From positions 1-64,000 of the forward strand of contig CACHII010000004.1 of assembly GCA_902579825.1 (NCBI GenBank): a stretch of 64,000 nucleotides of DNA. The letters run 5' to 3'. The notes under the pieces were generated by a model. The model searched no databases. It had not been told where the DNA came from and saw nothing but the letters and a program-made list of their open reading frames with translations. Position 1 is the stretch's first letter. The number at the start of each line of letters is the position of its first letter. Source of the stretch: an uncultured SAR86 cluster bacterium (GTDB lineage Bacteria > Pseudomonadota > Gammaproteobacteria > Magnimaribacterales > D2472). A program made the translations under genes and the position numbers. Positions 7,956 to 16,680 of this stretch are shown here, piece after piece.

Positions 7956-8648
7956 ATGAAAGAATTCGATCTTTTAGATCCTTCTCATATTATTTTTTTT
8001 TCAATATGTGTTGGCATAATTGTATTTTTGCCAAGATTATTTGTTGGCAAAAGTGATTCAAGTAAAAACATACTAATATCAGTAATAATTGGTCTTATGC
8101 TAATTAATCATGGAATGGATTTTTATAAAGAAGGATATTTAAATGATGATTGGAAGCTGGGACTTCCTCTTCATTTATGCGACTTTTCTTCAGCATCAAT
8201 AATTTTATATTTGATGACTAAAAAAAGAGAATTTTTTCTGTTTGCCTTTTTTGCAGGATTTTCTGGTGCCGGAATGGCCATACTGACTCCTGACTCTACA
8301 TATGCATTCCCAGACATACACTACATAAGACATATGATTGGCCATGCAATGATTCTCTTAGGAGTAACCTATGCAATGATTATTGATGGTCATAGACCAT
8401 ATCTTAAGGATGTGCATAAGGTGTTGTTTGTTTTATCAATGCTTTTAATAGTTATTTATGGAATCAATTATTTATTAGGCTCTCCAGCAAATTATTGGTA
8501 TGTTGCAGAAAAACCACCAGGTTTAAATGTTACTAGTCTAATGCGAGATGAGCCTTACCACATGATTGATATTTACATACTTGCAGTTATTATTTGTTAC
8601 TTGATATATCTACCGTATTTCATTAAAGATAAGATGAAACAAAAATAA
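7956..8648 (+). CDS. YwaF/TMEM164-type integral membrane protein (TIGR02206-like)
   Basis: This 230-residue protein has about six or seven hydrophobic helices. The segment LGLPLHLCDFSSASIIL, the GFSGAGMAILTPDS loop, an RHMIGHAM helix start with conserved His residues, and a later NYLLGSPANYWYV are hallmarks of the TIGR02206/YwaF family. The conserved Cys and His residues in the membrane are shared with TMEM164, an acyltransferase for ether phospholipids in animals. Bacterial members are uncharacterised, so an acyl-transfer role is only a suggestion. It is notable that a PlsC-type acyltransferase gene follows after 6 bases. The two are probably co-transcribed. Confidence 0.8.
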   Translation: MKEFDLLDPSHIIFFSICVGIIVFLPRLFVGKSDSSKNILISVIIGLMLINHGMDFYKEGYLNDDWKLGLPLHLCDFSSASIILYLMTKKREFFLFAFFAGFSGAGMAILTPDSTYAFPDIHYIRHMIGHAMILLGVTYAMIIDGHRPYLKDVHKVLFVLSMLLIVIYGINYLLGSPANYWYVAEKPPGLNVTSLMRDEPYHMIDIYILAVIICYLIYLPYFIKDKMKQK

Positions 8649-8654
8649 GTTTCT

Positions 8655-9257
8655 ATGCCTAGCATATCAAATAAGCAAATACCTAAAAGTTTTAGAGCAA
8701 ACAGGCCAAAAATTCTTCAATGGCTAGGAAAGACGATTCTTTCTATTTTTGGATGGAAGGTCAGTGGAAGTATTACAGAAGAGTATGCTGGAAAAAACCT
8801 AGTTGTAATTGTTGCTCCTCATACTTCAAATTGGGATGGCATACTTGGAGTTGCGACAGTTGCTGGATTAGATGCAAGAATTACTTTCATAGGAAAACAC
8901 ACAGTTTTTAGATACGGTCTAGGATCTTTTTTAAGATATATGGGAGGCATACCTGTAGATAGATCAAAACCAGGAGGAATAATCCAAGATGCACTAAATC
9001 AAATTAAAGACTTAGAAGGAGCTTTAATTGCTATGTCACCAGAGGGAACTAGGTCAAAAGTAAAAGAATGGAAAACTGGTTTCTTAAGGATTGCAAAAGA
9101 ATTGAATACTAAAATAATTCCAGCTTCGATAGATTTTGCAAAGAAAGAAATATTACTTGGTAATGTTTTTACACCTTCGGGAAATAACCCGCAAGACATA
9201 ATTGATTTAAAAAAATACTACAGTGTTTTTACACCCAAGCATCCTGAAAAATATTAA
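8655..9257 (+). CDS. PlsC-type lysophospholipid/1-acylglycerol-3-phosphate acyltransferase
   Basis: This 200-residue cytoplasmic-face acyltransferase carries the family motifs in order: HTSNWD (HX4D, catalytic His/Asp, near residue 57), FIGKHTVFRYGLG, GGIPVDRSKPGG (motif III) and SPEGTRSKVKEWKTGF (motif EGTR, near residue 130), ending with an IIPASIDF strand. It is shorter than E. coli PlsC (245) and resembles the compact acyltransferases often annotated as 1-acyl-sn-glycerol-3-phosphate acyltransferases in marine bacteria. The acceptor is unknown. The stop codon overlaps the convergent DUF885 gene in a shared TTAA. Confidence 0.87.
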   Translation: MPSISNKQIPKSFRANRPKILQWLGKTILSIFGWKVSGSITEEYAGKNLVVIVAPHTSNWDGILGVATVAGLDARITFIGKHTVFRYGLGSFLRYMGGIPVDRSKPGGIIQDALNQIKDLEGALIAMSPEGTRSKVKEWKTGFLRIAKELNTKIIPASIDFAKKEILLGNVFTPSGNNPQDIIDLKKYYSVFTPKHPEKY

Positions 9258-11080
9258 TTTTTAAAGTTATCAATCATATTGTCCACCATTTCTTCCACTA
9301 TAAATAAAGGTGGATTACCATGGTCTAATACAGAAGAATGAAAATCTTTGATGTTAAATTCATCTCCTAACTCATCCATTGCTTTTTGTCTTAGTTCTAA
9401 CATTTTTATCATACCGACTTTATAGCTTAGTGCCTGACCAGGCCAAACAATATATCTTTCTATTTCAACTCTTACTTCAGTATCAGACATCCCAGTATTA
9501 GCTTTCATATATTCCATGGCTTCTTCACGAGTCCATCTTTTATAGTGCATACCAGTATCAACGACCAACCTTACTGCTCTAAATATTTCACTTTGAAGAA
9601 TACCTAATTCATCATATGGATTTTCTGCAAGACCTACTTCTAATGCTAATCTTTCTGCATAAAGAGCCCACCCTTCAGAAAAAGCTGATGTACCATATCC
9701 AAATCTTCTGTAAAGTGTAAGCTCTTCGTTCTCAAGAGAGTGTGCTATTTGATGATGGTGACCAGGTGTTGCTTCATGATATGTTAATGTTCTCATGCTG
9801 TATTTTGGAGTTTGTTTTATGTCATACAAATTTGCATAAAATACGCCAGGACGACTTCCATCAAGAGCAGGGGCTTGATAATAGCCCCCAGCAGCAGTTT
9901 GCTCTGAGTATTCTGGTACTGCTTTTACTATAACTTCAGATTTTGGCATTGTATGAAAATAATCTGTCATAACTTTTATTGCCTCATGCATCATTTCTGT
10001 ATAGTCATTTACTACAATTTCTTTTCTATCTGGGGTGTCCTCATACAAAAATTTTGGATCTTCATTAAGTTCATTCATGAGTTCGCCAACAGTTTTGTTT
10101 TTGTCATATCCGAGTTCTGTAAGAATTTCTCTCATTCTTGAAGATATTCTATTTACTTCCTGAAGACCCATTTGATGAATTTCTTCTGGAGAATAGTCAG
10201 TTGTTGTGTAAGACCTTATTCTAAGTTTGTAATATTCATCGCCATTTGGTTGCGACCAAATACCATGATTTTTATTTGCATATTGTTTAGTTTGCATCAT
10301 GAAATCTCTAAGGATTTTAAAACCAGGTGTTACGCTTTCGTCTATGGCATTTTTAATTTGAAGTTCAAATCGCTTTTCTTTATCTTGGCCTAAATTTAGT
10401 TCTTTAACCTTTTTTAAGAACTGAGTGTAAAGCGGATGCTCATTGTAATCATAGCTAATAAATTCACTTAACTGATTTATGACATGATCATAAACAAATT
10501 CAGGAGGGAAAATACCAGCATCAGCTTGATCTTCAAGATCAGCAAGAACTCCCTCATAAACTTTCTTTATTAAATTTGCTCTTTTAATAAAATCTTCAGC
10601 TTCAGATTCGTTTCTAATTGGATGCATGTCGCTTAAAAATTCTATTGTATTTAAATGAATTCCACCTATTTGATTGAGTGGATAGTCATGATATGGAAAT
10701 TCTTTTACCTGTTTCAGATTATTTTCAGCGTCAAATATTGCAATTTTTTTTGTATTTTTTTGCACTTCTGAAAGACTAGAATCTTTATACTTATACAAAG
10801 TTTTAATTACTTGCTCATATTGTTTAATACTATTCTCCCGATCGTCTTTTTTTGGAATCGAGAGATTAGAATTATGTCTTGTAAGCCAATTAAACCTATC
10901 AAAAACGCCTATGTATGTCATGGCTTCAGGAGAATCAACAAGACCAATCACTAATTCTTTGCCAAGAAAGTGATCAATAGAATAAGGCTTCATAAAAAAT
11001 AAGTTGAAAAGATATATACCTATCAGACCTAAAGCCAAAAGAACAAGATTTTTTGTGTACTTAAGAATTTTTTTAATCAT
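9254..11080 (-). CDS. DUF885 family membrane-anchored metallopeptidase-like protein
   Basis: This 608-residue protein has an N-terminal membrane anchor (about residues 10-28) and a large external domain of the DUF885 family (PF05960). The family signature YHEATPGHHHQIA (about residues 434-446) carries the HEAxPGH metal-binding motif. A second set, FSEGWALYAERLALEVG, follows with the conserved EGWA-x-Y-x-E. The DPRYY-like C-terminal block WPGQALSYKVGMIKM and the HGNPPLFIVEEMV tail are also typical. Length is normal for the family. These proteins are thought to be zinc peptidases related to M32/M3-type folds, with substrates unknown. Probably displayed in the periplasm. Confidence 0.85.
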   Translation of the reverse strand: MIKKILKYTKNLVLLALGLIGIYLFNLFFMKPYSIDHFLGKELVIGLVDSPEAMTYIGVFDRFNWLTRHNSNLSIPKKDDRENSIKQYEQVIKTLYKYKDSSLSEVQKNTKKIAIFDAENNLKQVKEFPYHDYPLNQIGGIHLNTIEFLSDMHPIRNESEAEDFIKRANLIKKVYEGVLADLEDQADAGIFPPEFVYDHVINQLSEFISYDYNEHPLYTQFLKKVKELNLGQDKEKRFELQIKNAIDESVTPGFKILRDFMMQTKQYANKNHGIWSQPNGDEYYKLRIRSYTTTDYSPEEIHQMGLQEVNRISSRMREILTELGYDKNKTVGELMNELNEDPKFLYEDTPDRKEIVVNDYTEMMHEAIKVMTDYFHTMPKSEVIVKAVPEYSEQTAAGGYYQAPALDGSRPGVFYANLYDIKQTPKYSMRTLTYHEATPGHHHQIAHSLENEELTLYRRFGYGTSAFSEGWALYAERLALEVGLAENPYDELGILQSEIFRAVRLVVDTGMHYKRWTREEAMEYMKANTGMSDTEVRVEIERYIVWPGQALSYKVGMIKMLELRQKAMDELGDEFNIKDFHSSVLDHGNPPLFIVEEMVDNMIDNFKN

Positions 11081-11112
11081 GTTAAAATTTCATTTTATTT
11101 ATAAATTGTATT

Positions 11113-11805
11113 ATGTCAGAAAAAATAGCAACTATTAAAAAAGAAGAAGATATATCAATAATTTCATTGGACGATGGAAAGGCAAATGTATTTTCGCCTG
11201 AAATGTCAAAACAATTGAATGCATGCTTAGATCAAGTTGATACAGAATCTGGATGTCTAATCATCACTGGCAGAGAGGGAATGTTTTCTGCTGGATTGGA
11301 TCTCAAGATTATACAAAGCGGTGATATTGATCGTATTGTGGAAATGTCTTCAAGTGCCTTTAAACTTCTTGCAAGAATATTTTCTTTTCCAAGACCAGTA
11401 ATTGCTGCATGCTCTGGGCATGGAATTGCGCTTGGAACATTTTTAATTTGTTGCTGCGATTTCAGAATAGGTATTAAAGGAGACTATATGCTTGGGGCCA
11501 ATGAGATGCGAACCAACATGGTAATTCCTACACCAATTTTGGAATTAATTAAGTTTAGGGTAAGTGACTCTCATAAATACAGAGCAGTCCTCGGTGCAGA
11601 AATGTACAACTTTTCTCAGGCCCAAGAAGCAGGTTTAATTGATGATGTTGTTGAGATTGATAATTTAATGACTGTTGCGAAAGATAAGGCAAAAGATTTA
11701 GCAACGATGGGTCATCCAAGCTACACAATGACAAAGGAGTTGTTTATTGCAGAACCAATGGCGAAAATCAATGAGGCATTAAAAGAACAAGAGAAAAATG
11801 CTTAA
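11113..11805 (+). CDS. Enoyl-CoA hydratase/isomerase (crotonase) family protein
   Basis: This 230-residue crotonase-fold protein has the oxyanion-hole segments FSAGLDLK (about residue 60) and SGHGIALGTFLI (about residue 103), followed by the CDFRIG strand. The usual catalytic Glu positions are not clearly kept. The loop reads GANEMRTNMVIP, so hydratase activity is uncertain and an isomerase or thioesterase-like role is possible. Length is short for the family (about 255-260). A TATAAA hexamer (11100-11105) sits 7 bases before the ATG with no visible Shine-Dalgarno, compatible with a leaderless transcript. It is followed after 12 bases by a GNAT gene. Confidence 0.85.
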   Translation: MSEKIATIKKEEDISIISLDDGKANVFSPEMSKQLNACLDQVDTESGCLIITGREGMFSAGLDLKIIQSGDIDRIVEMSSSAFKLLARIFSFPRPVIAACSGHGIALGTFLICCCDFRIGIKGDYMLGANEMRTNMVIPTPILELIKFRVSDSHKYRAVLGAEMYNFSQAQEAGLIDDVVEIDNLMTVAKDKAKDLATMGHPSYTMTKELFIAEPMAKINEALKEQEKNA

Positions 11806-11817
11806 AGACAGTAGTTT

Positions 11818-12339
11818 GTGAAAAATTTTGGAGCATACTCAATACAAAAATTTTATAGCTATAGTTTTTTTGATTCACAGTCACTTAAAACAATATATAC
11901 ATTAAACCAAACAAATACTCCTGAAGTAGGTTTTCTGGATTCCATGGACTATTTGAAAGAACTACTAGAAGAAAGCTATATAAACTTTTGCGCTAAGAAA
12001 GATAATGAAATTATTGGCCTTATGGTTTGTTTTAGAGAAGGTAGCAATTATTCCTCTAGAAATTATAAATTTTTTTCTGATAACGAAAATCATTTTATAT
12101 ATATCGACAGAGTTGTCATTAAAGAAGAATACAGAAGAAAGGGCATCGCCAATCATCTTTATAGTTTAATTGAGAAAATAGCAACTGAACTAGGATCTCC
12201 TCTTTGTTGTGAGGTAAATACTTTTCCTGAAAACAAACCATCAACAGAATTCCATAAAAAATTTGGTTTTGTAGATATTGGAAAAAATGATTTTGAGGAG
12301 AATTCAGTAGTTTATTATAAAAAGTCTGCAATACTGTAA
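11818..12339 (+). CDS. GNAT-family N-acetyltransferase
   Basis: This 173-residue protein carries the GNAT acetyl-CoA site: strand FIYIDRVVIKEEYRRKGIANHLY, with RRKGIA as the Q/RxxGxG/A pyrophosphate loop (about residue 103), and a C-terminal CCEVNTFPENKPSTEFHKKFGF motif B-like segment. Translation appears to begin at GTG 11818; no ATG fits the frame nearby. Substrate unknown. It lies between the crotonase gene and the BI-1-like membrane gene with 12- and 3-base gaps and is probably in the same operon. Confidence 0.85.
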   Translation: MKNFGAYSIQKFYSYSFFDSQSLKTIYTLNQTNTPEVGFLDSMDYLKELLEESYINFCAKKDNEIIGLMVCFREGSNYSSRNYKFFSDNENHFIYIDRVVIKEEYRRKGIANHLYSLIEKIATELGSPLCCEVNTFPENKPSTEFHKKFGFVDIGKNDFEENSVVYYKKSAIL

Positions 12340-12342
12340 GTT

Positions 12343-13203
12343 ATGTTAATGGAAACTTCATTACTATTTAAAACACTTGTTATTCTGTCAGCCCAAATCG
12401 GTATCTTATTACTCTCATGCTTTTATTGTATTTATAGAGCCAGATTAGCCTACGAAAGAAATATAACTTTTCTTGGAATTAATTTTAGAGGCTCGGTAAA
12501 TTTAAAAGGAAAACTTAATTTAATACCTTTTTATAAAGTTCAAGAGGAATTCCCAAAAAAATTAATAAAAGTAATATCAAAAAATCATACCGATCATCAG
12601 GAAGCTAACAATCAAGAAGAGGTTATAAAGTTACTGAAAGGTGGATATAAGCATCAAACTAAAGGAAATGCGCTACTAGCCTCAATAATAATTTTTAATT
12701 CAATTGTGATGTTTGGAACTTTAGCAGTTGTAAGCGCTTTTGATCTGGGAGTAACTGTAGGGATAATTTTTTTTACTTTAACTAGTTTAAGTATGGGCCC
12801 AATATTTGCTTTTATAATGCTCGAAATGGATGAAAATGATGGATTTAAAGCCTTAAAAATTGTTTTTTTGGTGACTCTTTTAACTGGATTTATCGGTTAT
12901 GGAGATTTTTATTCATTTTCTGAAAATACAATTTTTGGAATCGTTCTTTTTTTATCTTTACTTGGATTGATAATTTTCAATTTAGCTCGCTTTTTTTTTG
13001 AAATAAGTAGATCCGCAGTTAGGGTATCTGCAATTTGTGGTTCAGCACTCTTTTCGATGTTTTTACTCTATGATTTTAATTATATAAAAAAACAAGAGGG
13101 AGCTTTCGGTTCTAATGATTGGGGAACTGCTATCGAAATGGCCTTTATTCTATATTTGGATATAATCAATTTACTTCTTGAAATATTAGAGGCTTTGGAC
13201 TAG
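12343..13203 (+). CDS. BI-1-like (Bax inhibitor-1 / YccA-related) multi-pass membrane protein
   Basis: This 286-residue protein has an N-terminal single helix, a soluble loop (about residues 45-100, charged, with an NNQEEVIKLLKGGYKHQTKG stretch) and then about six membrane helices. The C-terminus, FLLYDFNYIKKQEG followed by AIEMAFILYLDIINLLLEIL, is characteristic of the Bax inhibitor-1/TMBIM family, whose members end in a similar YDxxxI and LYLDIINLF motif and act as pH-gated calcium-leak channels or FtsH modulators. The N-terminal extension is not usual for YccA/YbhL (about 220-235 residues). The start could also be ATG 12349. Family assignment is moderate. Confidence 0.6.
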   Translation: MLMETSLLFKTLVILSAQIGILLLSCFYCIYRARLAYERNITFLGINFRGSVNLKGKLNLIPFYKVQEEFPKKLIKVISKNHTDHQEANNQEEVIKLLKGGYKHQTKGNALLASIIIFNSIVMFGTLAVVSAFDLGVTVGIIFFTLTSLSMGPIFAFIMLEMDENDGFKALKIVFLVTLLTGFIGYGDFYSFSENTIFGIVLFLSLLGLIIFNLARFFFEISRSAVRVSAICGSALFSMFLLYDFNYIKKQEGAFGSNDWGTAIEMAFILYLDIINLLLEILEALD

Positions 13204-13323
13204 TAAGGTATTTAAAACCTTCAGGATTTTTTTGTCTTCTTTATCTGCAGGAATTTGACTAGAAATAATAGTTACCAAAAGCCCTACATAAATATTCATA
13301 GCCTAATCAAATAATTTAATTTA

Positions 13324-13340
13324 GGGGAGCAGTGCTCCCC
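13324..13340 (-). terminator. GC-rich hairpin, probable intrinsic terminator
   Basis: A perfect 7-bp G+C-rich stem, GGGGAGC-AGT-GCTCCCC, lies 12 bases beyond the stop of the minus-strand PDZ lipoprotein gene. It is one of very few GC-rich hairpins in the window. The flanks are AT-rich but lack a long pure U-tract on either strand, so termination efficiency is uncertain. It could serve both the minus-strand PDZ gene and the plus-strand BI-1-like gene. The rest of 13204-13351 holds nothing convincing. Confidence 0.6.
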
Positions 13341-13351
13341 ATATTTAATTC

Positions 13352-14092
13352 TTATCTAGTAATTGACCAGCCTTGTTGTTCAAGAACAAATCTATCCTCA
13401 GATAGATCACCAACCCAAGAAACTTTGCCCTCATCATTAAATACAAATCTTGTGGTTGTAAAAGCATTAGCTTTGTAGCCAGTAGAATCTTCAATAAACT
13501 CAGCCCAATGAAGGACATAGACCACTCCTTCATCTGTAACTGCAGTTTCTATGACATTAAACTCCTCTGGACCCCATGTCTCTGCATCACCTGATTCAAA
13601 ATTATCTAGAACTTGATCTTTAGAATATCTAACTTGAACTGGTCCGCGTGCAAATGATATGGGCATTTCCATTCCATTCCTAAGTATGACAGCATTGACA
13701 TTCTCTCCAGGCATACCCCTAAAACCAAGTTGATTTCTGTTGTCATTAGTTAGTCTAACGCCATTTACTTCAACAAAGGCATCTCCTTCTTTTAGAACAG
13801 AATCAGCAGGACTGTCTGGTACAACATAATCTACCACCATTCCCTCACCTTCTGGATTCCAAATAAAACCAAATCCTACATAACGATCGCCAACTGATAC
13901 ACCATCTTCGGCCATATTATTTGTGACCATTTCAATAGCTTCAGATTTTCCAGTATAACCAGCTGTAACCCACGAAGTTGCAAGATTCATACTTGTTTTA
14001 TTACTTTCCGTCTCAGTATTCATGTCGCTTCCACCACATGAATAAATAAAAAATATAGCCAGAGGTAAAAAATAATTTTTAAATCTTTTCAT
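13352..14092 (-). CDS. PDZ-domain lipoprotein
   Basis: This 246-residue lipoprotein (signal peptide with lipobox ending at Cys19, IYSC) carries one PDZ domain, roughly residues 70-150. The signature is VVDYVVPDSPADSVLKEGD followed by FVEVNGVRL and GMPGENVNAVILRNG, as in peptide-binding PDZ domains of HtrA/RseP. There is no protease domain, so it is likely an adaptor or scaffold in the periplasm. The C-terminal part (about 160-246) resembles a nuclear-transport-factor-2-like or SnoaL-like fold by strand pattern, but that is weak. A strong Shine-Dalgarno AAGGAG precedes the ATG by 8 bases. It is transcribed divergently from the M20 hydrolase gene across a 103-base AT-rich gap. Confidence 0.75.
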   Translation of the reverse strand: MKRFKNYFLPLAIFFIYSCGGSDMNTETESNKTSMNLATSWVTAGYTGKSEAIEMVTNNMAEDGVSVGDRYVGFGFIWNPEGEGMVVDYVVPDSPADSVLKEGDAFVEVNGVRLTNDNRNQLGFRGMPGENVNAVILRNGMEMPISFARGPVQVRYSKDQVLDNFESGDAETWGPEEFNVIETAVTDEGVVYVLHWAEFIEDSTGYKANAFTTTRFVFNDEGKVSWVGDLSEDRFVLEQQGWSITR

Positions 14093-14195
14093 TAATTTCT
14101 CCTTAATTTGTATCTATATTAATATATCAATTTTATTTACCCAATAAAAATCAATTTATATATAAATATAATTACTAATTATTTATAATCTTTTC

Positions 14196-15512
14196 ATGAA
14201 AAAATTTACTATATTGCTGATTAGCTTTATGTCTTACTATGGTTTCTCTGATTTGAGAACCAATTTAGATATTGATATAGACGACTTAATGAATAAAGTT
14301 ATTGATTGGCGCCACGATATTCATCAATATCCAGAGTTAGGAAACAGAGAATTTAGAACTGCAAAGAAAGTTGAAGACCACTTACGCTCTCTTGGAATGA
14401 AAGTAGAGACTAAAATCGCTTATACGGGGGTAGTTGGTATTCTCGAAGGTGACTTGCCGGGACCAACCATAGCCCTTAGAGCAGACATGGATGCTTTGCC
14501 TGTTGAAGAAAAAACAGGACTACCTTTTGCTTCAAAAGTCAGAACTACATATTTAGGTAATGATGTTGGTGTTATGCATGCTTGTGGCCACGATGCGCAT
14601 GTTGCTATCTTAATGGGTGTTGCAGAATTTCTTGCTAAAAACAAAGCTCATCTTAAAGGCAAAATCATGTTTATATTTCAGCCGGCAGAAGAGGGACCGC
14701 CTGAAGGAGAAGGTGGAGGTGCTGAAATGATGTTAGCTGAAGGAATTTTTGATAGACACAATCCAGAAGTTATCTTTGGATTGCATGTTACAAATATCCC
14801 AAACGGGGTTCTATCAGTAACTTCAGGTCCAGCTATGGCAGCAGCATCAGCATATAGAATTAAAATCAAGGGTGAGCAAACGCATGGTTCAACTCCATGG
14901 TCAGGAATTGATCCCATTATGGCAACCGCTGAGCTCATTGAAGCCCTTAATACTATTGTAAGCAGAAGAATTAACATTATTAATAATCCAGCAGTAATTT
15001 CTGTGGGGTTAGTCAAAGCAGGAACACGTAACAATATTATTCCAGAAGACTCAATGATCATGGGCACTATTAGGACTTTTGATCCTGAATTGAGAAAAGA
15101 AATTTATGATGAAATAGAGCAGATTGCAGAAGGTGTGGCTCTTGGCACAGGCACTGAAATATCTGTTGAATTTGACGTGGGTGGTTTTTATCCAGTCACG
15201 TTTAATGAGCCAGAACTAGTAAATGCAATGATACCTTCTCTAATGGATGCTTCTCCAGGAAGATTTTATAAATCAAATACTCCTGTCACCGGCGCAGAAG
15301 ACTTCTCATATTTTTCCCAAGAAATTCCAGGCATGTATTTTTGGCTTGGAGTAAATAAACCAGGCATGGGATTAGATTCAGCAAATTTTGGCGAAAGGAC
15401 TGAAGTTGCAGGCAACCATTCACCTTATTTTTATGTAGATGATACTGCCTTAGATAAGGGCGTTAGAGCGTTTGTTTACCTAGTTGATGATTATCCAAAT
15501 AAATATAAATAA
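14196..15512 (+). CDS. M20D-family amidohydrolase (hippurate / IAA-amino-acid hydrolase-like), exported
   Basis: This 438-residue metallo-aminoacylase has an N-terminal signal peptide (residues 1-18, MKKFTILLISFMSYYGFS). Catalytic landmarks are ALRADMDALPVEE (about residue 90), MHACGHDAHVAIL with the conserved Cys-His ligands, the FQPAEEGPPEGEGGG Glu pair, GLHVTNIPNG, and TGAEDFSYF near the end. The Cys-containing HACGHDAH is diagnostic of M20D hydrolases of N-acyl amino acids. A signal sequence makes this a periplasmic form, suggesting scavenging of acylated amino acids. A TATAAT (14184-14189) sits 6 bases before the ATG without Shine-Dalgarno, so the mRNA may be leaderless. Confidence 0.9.
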   Translation: MKKFTILLISFMSYYGFSDLRTNLDIDIDDLMNKVIDWRHDIHQYPELGNREFRTAKKVEDHLRSLGMKVETKIAYTGVVGILEGDLPGPTIALRADMDALPVEEKTGLPFASKVRTTYLGNDVGVMHACGHDAHVAILMGVAEFLAKNKAHLKGKIMFIFQPAEEGPPEGEGGGAEMMLAEGIFDRHNPEVIFGLHVTNIPNGVLSVTSGPAMAAASAYRIKIKGEQTHGSTPWSGIDPIMATAELIEALNTIVSRRINIINNPAVISVGLVKAGTRNNIIPEDSMIMGTIRTFDPELRKEIYDEIEQIAEGVALGTGTEISVEFDVGGFYPVTFNEPELVNAMIPSLMDASPGRFYKSNTPVTGAEDFSYFSQEIPGMYFWLGVNKPGMGLDSANFGERTEVAGNHSPYFYVDDTALDKGVRAFVYLVDDYPNKYK

Positions 15513-15529
15513 ACATAAAGGAGATTAAA

Positions 15530-16504
15530 GTGCCGATACCGAAACATATTAAAGATAATATTTTAATGCCAGTAATTGGAGCTCCACTTTTTTTGGTTTC
15601 GGGTCCAGATTTGGTAATAGCTCAATGCAAAGCAGGAATTATAGGCTCATTTCCAGCTTTAAATGCAAGACCTCAACATGTCCTTGAGGAGTGGATTATT
15701 AGGATTAAGTCAGAATTGGCTCAATACCAAGAGGAGAATCCTGATGCAAAAGTTGCTCCTTTTGCAGTTAATCAAATTTGTCACGGATCAAATGATAGAT
15801 TAATGCAAGACATGGAAACCTGTGTGAAACATGAAGCTCCAATAATCATTACATCTCTTCGACCTCCTGCTGAAGTTGTGGAAGCAGCTCACAGTTATGG
15901 TGGTTTAGTATTTCATGATGTTATAAGCGTTCGACATGCAAAAAAGGCTGCTGAGCAAGGGGTTGACGGTTTAATTTTGGTCTGTGCTGGTGCTGGTGGC
16001 CATGCTGGATCTTTATCACCATTTGCATTATTGAGAGAAGTAAAAGAATGGTTTGATGGCACTGTAATATTATCTGGCTCCATTGGTGATGGTCATGCCG
16101 TCGCATCCGCAATAGCTCTGGGAGCTGACTTTGCATATTTAGGTACTAGATTTATAGCCACTCAAGAAGCAAATGCTGATTCTGAATATAAGAAAATGTT
16201 AGAAGAAAGTGTTGCTGCAGATATAGTTTATTCATCATTATTCACGGGAGTCCTTGGTAATTATTTAAAACCCTCTATAAAGAATGCAGGCTTAGACCCA
16301 GATAATCTTCCTGATGCTGATAAATCTGCTATGAACTTTGGTTCTGGAGGAAATACTGACTCAAAAGCATGGAAAGATATATGGGGCTCAGGACAAGGAA
16401 TTGGAGGAATAAAGGATTCACCATCTGTTGCAGAATTGGTTGGAAGAATAAAATCTGAATATGAACAAGCTTTTGCTGATTTTAAATCTAAAATAGAGAG
16501 TTAA
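15530..16504 (+). CDS. Nitronate monooxygenase-like FMN enzyme (2-nitropropane dioxygenase family)
   Basis: This 324-residue TIM-barrel flavoprotein fits the NPD/nitronate monooxygenase family. It begins with MPVIGAPLFLVSGPDLV, where family members have APM. It also shows the flavin-binding VCAGAGGHAG loop (about residue 145), VILSGSIGDGHAVASAIALGADFAYLGTRFIATQEA (the C-terminal FMN-phosphate region, about 182-215) and the closing GQGIGGIKD. Nitronate monooxygenases detoxify alkyl nitronates; some family members are enoyl-ACP reductases or act on other substrates. The GTG start is chosen because AAAGGAG precedes it by 6 bases. Likely co-transcribed with the 55-aa peptide and the HIBADH-like gene downstream. 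Confidence 0.87.
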   Translation: MPIPKHIKDNILMPVIGAPLFLVSGPDLVIAQCKAGIIGSFPALNARPQHVLEEWIIRIKSELAQYQEENPDAKVAPFAVNQICHGSNDRLMQDMETCVKHEAPIIITSLRPPAEVVEAAHSYGGLVFHDVISVRHAKKAAEQGVDGLILVCAGAGGHAGSLSPFALLREVKEWFDGTVILSGSIGDGHAVASAIALGADFAYLGTRFIATQEANADSEYKKMLEESVAADIVYSSLFTGVLGNYLKPSIKNAGLDPDNLPDADKSAMNFGSGGNTDSKAWKDIWGSGQGIGGIKDSPSVAELVGRIKSEYEQAFADFKSKIES

Positions 16505-16512
16505 AAAACTTT

Positions 16513-16680
16513 ATGATTGAAGCAATTATATTAATACCAATTATGTGGATAGTTATGTCTGCTTTATATATGTTTCTTTTAAAAAACATTGAAGGTACTA
16601 AAGGTATTACATCTGAGTATAAAACCAAAGATGGGACCACAAGAACTGCAAAAAAAGACAGACAAGACTTTATAGTATGA
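16513..16680 (+). CDS. 55-aa single-span membrane peptide
   Basis: A short frame fits neatly in the gap between the nitronate monooxygenase-like gene and the reductase gene. ATG 16513 is 8 bases after the former's stop, and TGA 16678-16680 overlaps the latter's ATG in ATGA. The product begins with a hydrophobic helix (residues 2-23, IEAIILIPIMWIVMSALYMF) and continues with a Lys/Thr-rich cytoplasmic tail (KTKDGTTRTAKKDRQDF). Exact fit, translational coupling and sensible topology argue for a real gene. I know no family for it. Confidence 0.65.
   Translation: MIEAIILIPIMWIVMSALYMFLLKNIEGTKGITSEYKTKDGTTRTAKKDRQDFIV

Noticed and set aside
13186-13299. 37-codon minus-strand frame between the BI-1-like and PDZ genes
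   Set aside because: Its end lies inside the BI-1-like gene, it has no Shine-Dalgarno, and the peptide has no clear feature. Probably chance.
14678-15067. 129-codon minus-strand frame opposite the M20 hydrolase
   Set aside because: Antisense shadow of a well-supported gene with intact catalytic motifs.
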